From: a candidate division KSB3 bacterium
GTDB taxonomy: Bacteria; Moduliflexota; Moduliflexia; Moduliflexales; Moduliflexaceae
Assembly (NCBI GenBank): GCA_002748425.1
Contig: PDSJ01000015.1
Span: 1 to 64,000 of the forward strand
Direction of reading: 5' to 3'
DNA length: 64,000 nucleotides
Shown here: one piece after another, positions 61,873 through 64,000 of the stretch
Layout of the letters: each line of letters starts with the position of its first letter
Numbering within the stretch: the stretch's first letter is position 1
Program-made: the position numbers and the translations under genes
The notes under the pieces: generated by a model
The model's database searches: none
Told to the model about the DNA's origin: nothing
Seen by the model: the letters and a program-made list of their open reading frames with translations, nothing else

Positions 61873-62712
61873 TCAACGGATGCTTGTTCCTGTGGAGCGG
61901 AGTTTTTTGACAAAGCCATCAGTTTTGAGACTGATGCCGAGATGATATTGCAGATAGCCTGTCAGGAGGCGCCGAATATCCTGATACGCCTGAACTGAAA
62001 AGCCAGGGGGCTGGAGCTGTGAAATCCGGGTTTCGAGAAAGTGCTGTAAACACTCTATGCTTTGAGGGTTGAGATTGACCGCGCCTTTTTTGAGCCGCTT
62101 GCAGCGAGGGCAGAGAATCCCACCCTGAGCGAGATGGAAGGCCGGCAGGTGCTGCTCCGGGACTGCATTCTGTTGGGACGCTGTCGGGCGTGTGCGTAAT
62201 TTGCCGCAATGAATACAGCGATCAAGTACCGGCGTATAGCCGAGGTGGGCCAGAATTTTTACTTCAAAGGCCGGCAGCAACATGCGTATGTCCTGTCCGT
62301 GCTCGATTTGTCGGAGTGTTTCACAGAGTAATCCGTAGACTGGTTTATGGCTGTTATCATATTTTTCAAAGCCCTTGTTGATGAGTTCGGCGAGACAGGA
62401 CGCTGCGACGATTTTATGAAAATCGTCATGCAGGCGCGTAAACGCTTCGACCATGTCCACCTGGGTGATTTTGAGCAGCGGTGGGTCCGTCTGCCCGCTA
62501 TGTCGCTCAAGGTGCCCGGCTTTATGAAAAAAGATGACGGCTACCCGATTAAAGAGTTCCAGTTTCCCACTGTATTTACTCCTGATCTTCCTGATACCCC
62601 TGGCGATGCCCTGAATTTTCCCATAATCTTTTGAAAAAAAAGTTACGATCTTGTCGGCTTCTCCGAGCTTTGAGGCGTTAATAACGATTGCGTCGATGCG
62701 TTCAAATGCCAT
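61873..62712 (-). CDS. recO: DNA repair protein RecO
   Basis: 279 residues. The N-terminal OB domain has RIDAIVINASKLGEADKIVT, FFSKDYGKIQGIARGIRK and SGKLELFNRVAVIFF; the C-terminal part has a four-Cys Zn finger (CIHCG ... CPRC) and LLTGYLQYHLG. RecO helps RecA load at gaps with RecR. It lies between tamB-like and ribulokinase genes on the minus strand. Confidence 0.95.
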   Translation of the reverse strand: MAFERIDAIVINASKLGEADKIVTFFSKDYGKIQGIARGIRKIRSKYSGKLELFNRVAVIFFHKAGHLERHSGQTDPPLLKITQVDMVEAFTRLHDDFHKIVAASCLAELINKGFEKYDNSHKPVYGLLCETLRQIEHGQDIRMLLPAFEVKILAHLGYTPVLDRCIHCGKLRTRPTASQQNAVPEQHLPAFHLAQGGILCPRCKRLKKGAVNLNPQSIECLQHFLETRISQLQPPGFSVQAYQDIRRLLTGYLQYHLGISLKTDGFVKKLRSTGTSIR

Positions 62713-62728
62713 AATGTCTTTGGATGGT

Positions 62729-64000
62729 TTATTTAAATGTAAATTTAAAGGTCATACTTGTGTCCAGTTCTCCGTCTTGATCGCGTTGGGCGGTGATTGA
62801 GACATTCTCTGATAATTCATATTCCACCCCGAACAATTGCTCTTTCTCTGTACCGCCGACCGAGGTGGTATAGGTCAGCATCAGGGCATCAAAAAAACGC
62901 TTGGCCACTGTGAGTGTCGGCGTTGATTCTGCTTCTTTTGAGCGTGACAATAAGGGATCAACATCGACGGAAAGTCTGTCCAGCTTGAGCGTCTCTTCAA
63001 GCTTTTTTTCCAGGACGCTTTGTAACGGCCGGGTGACAAAACTATAGGCACCCGTCTGAACGCCGGTCCCGGCAGCGAGCAGTCCGGCGATTTCACTGTC
63101 GGAGAGCGGTGGGTCGGAACTCATACTGAATGAAAACTGGTCGAGGTTGCCGTCGATACCCAGTTTCACATCGTATTCCTGGACCACAGTTTCCACCTGT
63201 ACGTTTATTTCCGGGTTGAGACGCAGAGGATCGAGGAAGTCGAATACGCCGCTGATAATGTCATAGCGCGTATCTCCGAAGACTACCCGGCCTTTAGGCA
63301 CCTCAATACGACCTTCTAATTGAGGTTTCAGCGCTGTGCCAAGCACTCTGAGACTGGCCCGTAAATCGATATCCGCGAGTTTATTTTTTACCCGGACGTT
63401 TTGAGGGGCTTTGATGAAGAGTTCCAGCATGATCGGATTTTTGGGCTGTCCTTCAAGAGGTGGAAGTGAGAGCTTTCGATTCTTGGTCCCAACGATGCTC
63501 AAGATGTCGAAATCTTTGCTGTACAAGGCATCGTGTACATGAATTTCACCGGCCAGTTTCTGTTGTTGCATGTCTCCGGAAATCCTGATTCGCGGCGAGA
63601 TATTGAGGCTGAGAGAGTCGATAAGCTTCTCAATGAGCAGATGTTTTCCCTCAACATCGATGCTGAAATCATCCGGGACAAGGCCGGTATAGTTGATGTA
63701 GCCTCCAACGATGACTGTTCCGCTGCCGACCGTGCCCTGCACGTCGAGAATCTCGGCCTTGCCTGGTCCAAAGGCCAGTTTTCCGCTGATATCGGCGATC
63801 GGATCGGGATAGGCTGCGAGTTTGATGTTTCCACGATTCAGCTCGGCCAGCCCTTCCAGTCGAGGTTCCTCGACGTTGCCTTCAAGATTGCAAATGAGCT
63901 GCAGATGCCCGCCTAATGATTGTATCCCGATATCATCAGGCAGGAAGGGCTTTATGCCTCTGAGATCGAGAATCCCGTCAATATCCAGATCGAAATGTCC
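62729..64000 (-). CDS. tamB: TamB-like translocation/assembly protein, 3' part (start outside window)
   Basis: The frame is open from the stop at 62729 to base 64000, about 423 residues, with no start in the window. The C-terminal DUF490/TamB domain is recognisable: LRGIKPFLPDDIGIQSLGG upstream, PEINVQVETVVQEYDVKLGI, SDPPLSDSEIAGLLAAGTG, SFVTRPLQSVLEKKLEETLK and EYELSENVSITAQRDQDGEL. These beta-rich repeats bridge inner and outer membranes and assist outer-membrane assembly or lipid transport. The gene supports a diderm cell envelope. The recO gene starts 17 bases after its stop. Confidence 0.9.
   Translation of the reverse strand, partial: GHFDLDIDGILDLRGIKPFLPDDIGIQSLGGHLQLICNLEGNVEEPRLEGLAELNRGNIKLAAYPDPIADISGKLAFGPGKAEILDVQGTVGSGTVIVGGYINYTGLVPDDFSIDVEGKHLLIEKLIDSLSLNISPRIRISGDMQQQKLAGEIHVHDALYSKDFDILSIVGTKNRKLSLPPLEGQPKNPIMLELFIKAPQNVRVKNKLADIDLRASLRVLGTALKPQLEGRIEVPKGRVVFGDTRYDIISGVFDFLDPLRLNPEINVQVETVVQEYDVKLGIDGNLDQFSFSMSSDPPLSDSEIAGLLAAGTGVQTGAYSFVTRPLQSVLEKKLEETLKLDRLSVDVDPLLSRSKEAESTPTLTVAKRFFDALMLTYTTSVGGTEKEQLFGVEYELSENVSITAQRDQDGELDTSMTFKFTFK

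Noticed and set aside
1..64000. CRISPR arrays, tRNA, rRNA, transposons
   Set aside because: No regular repeat-spacer pattern, cloverleaf, rRNA stretch or transposase reading frame was noticed in any intergenic region; a covariance-model search would be decisive.

Overview
The window reads as the chromosome of a Gram-negative-type anaerobic fermenter. It encodes an outer-membrane assembly protein (TamB-like), a flavodoxin, an NAD(P)-linked [FeFe]-hydrogenase with its full maturation set (HydE, HydF, HydG), FeoAB ferrous-iron uptake and sugar ABC import. No rRNA, tRNA, transposase, phage gene or CRISPR array is visible. The taxon cannot be fixed from sequence alone. The gene mix would fit a deep uncultured lineage such as Modulibacteria (KSB3), but that is only a guess.

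Bases 1-29.1 kb, almost all on the minus strand, are a metal-homeostasis region. It holds a flavodoxin and DUF2023 pair, a ZinT-like protein and a DUF2325 protein behind a DtxR-type box. At 5.4-13.6 kb lies a cluster with two heavy-metal P-type ATPases (one with an S-C-A membrane motif), a triple-FeoA protein, a MamC-like glycine-rich membrane protein, two disordered proteins sharing a C-terminal membrane module, and a DtxR repressor. This is the best candidate for an unusual system: a ferrosome-like iron compartment. Next come a complete Zn/Mn/Fe-type ABC importer, a NikK/DUF4198 protein, FeoB with two FeoA proteins and a Cys-rich FeoB partner, a second DtxR repressor, and a DUF364, NifX-like and Mrp trio. 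Three exported proteins in this region share one N-terminal domain whose predicted mature N-terminus is histidine (the 'AHKP' domain), each with a different C-terminus.

Bases 29.2-38.9 kb carry a very large multi-PAS hybrid histidine kinase, then a plus-strand group of a FemAB-like transferase, an ATP-grasp ligase, an alanine racemase and an A+T-richer membrane glycosyltransferase-like protein.

Bases 39-51.1 kb form the hydrogenase region. HydE, HydG, HydF and a TM1266-type regulator are on the minus strand. The catalytic subunit HydA/HndD is divergent on the plus strand. A minus-strand operon then carries HndC-, HndB- and HndA-like subunits with a GHKL ATPase, a PHP-domain protein and DRTGG-type proteins. 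The NuoF/HndC-like subunit has lost every cysteine of its N-terminal [2Fe-2S] domain.

Bases 51.5-61.8 kb hold a conserved unknown gene and a carbohydrate locus (binding protein, two permeases, ATPase, class II aldolase, PfkB kinase, ribulokinase-type FGGY kinase). The window ends with recO and the 3' part of a tamB-like gene.
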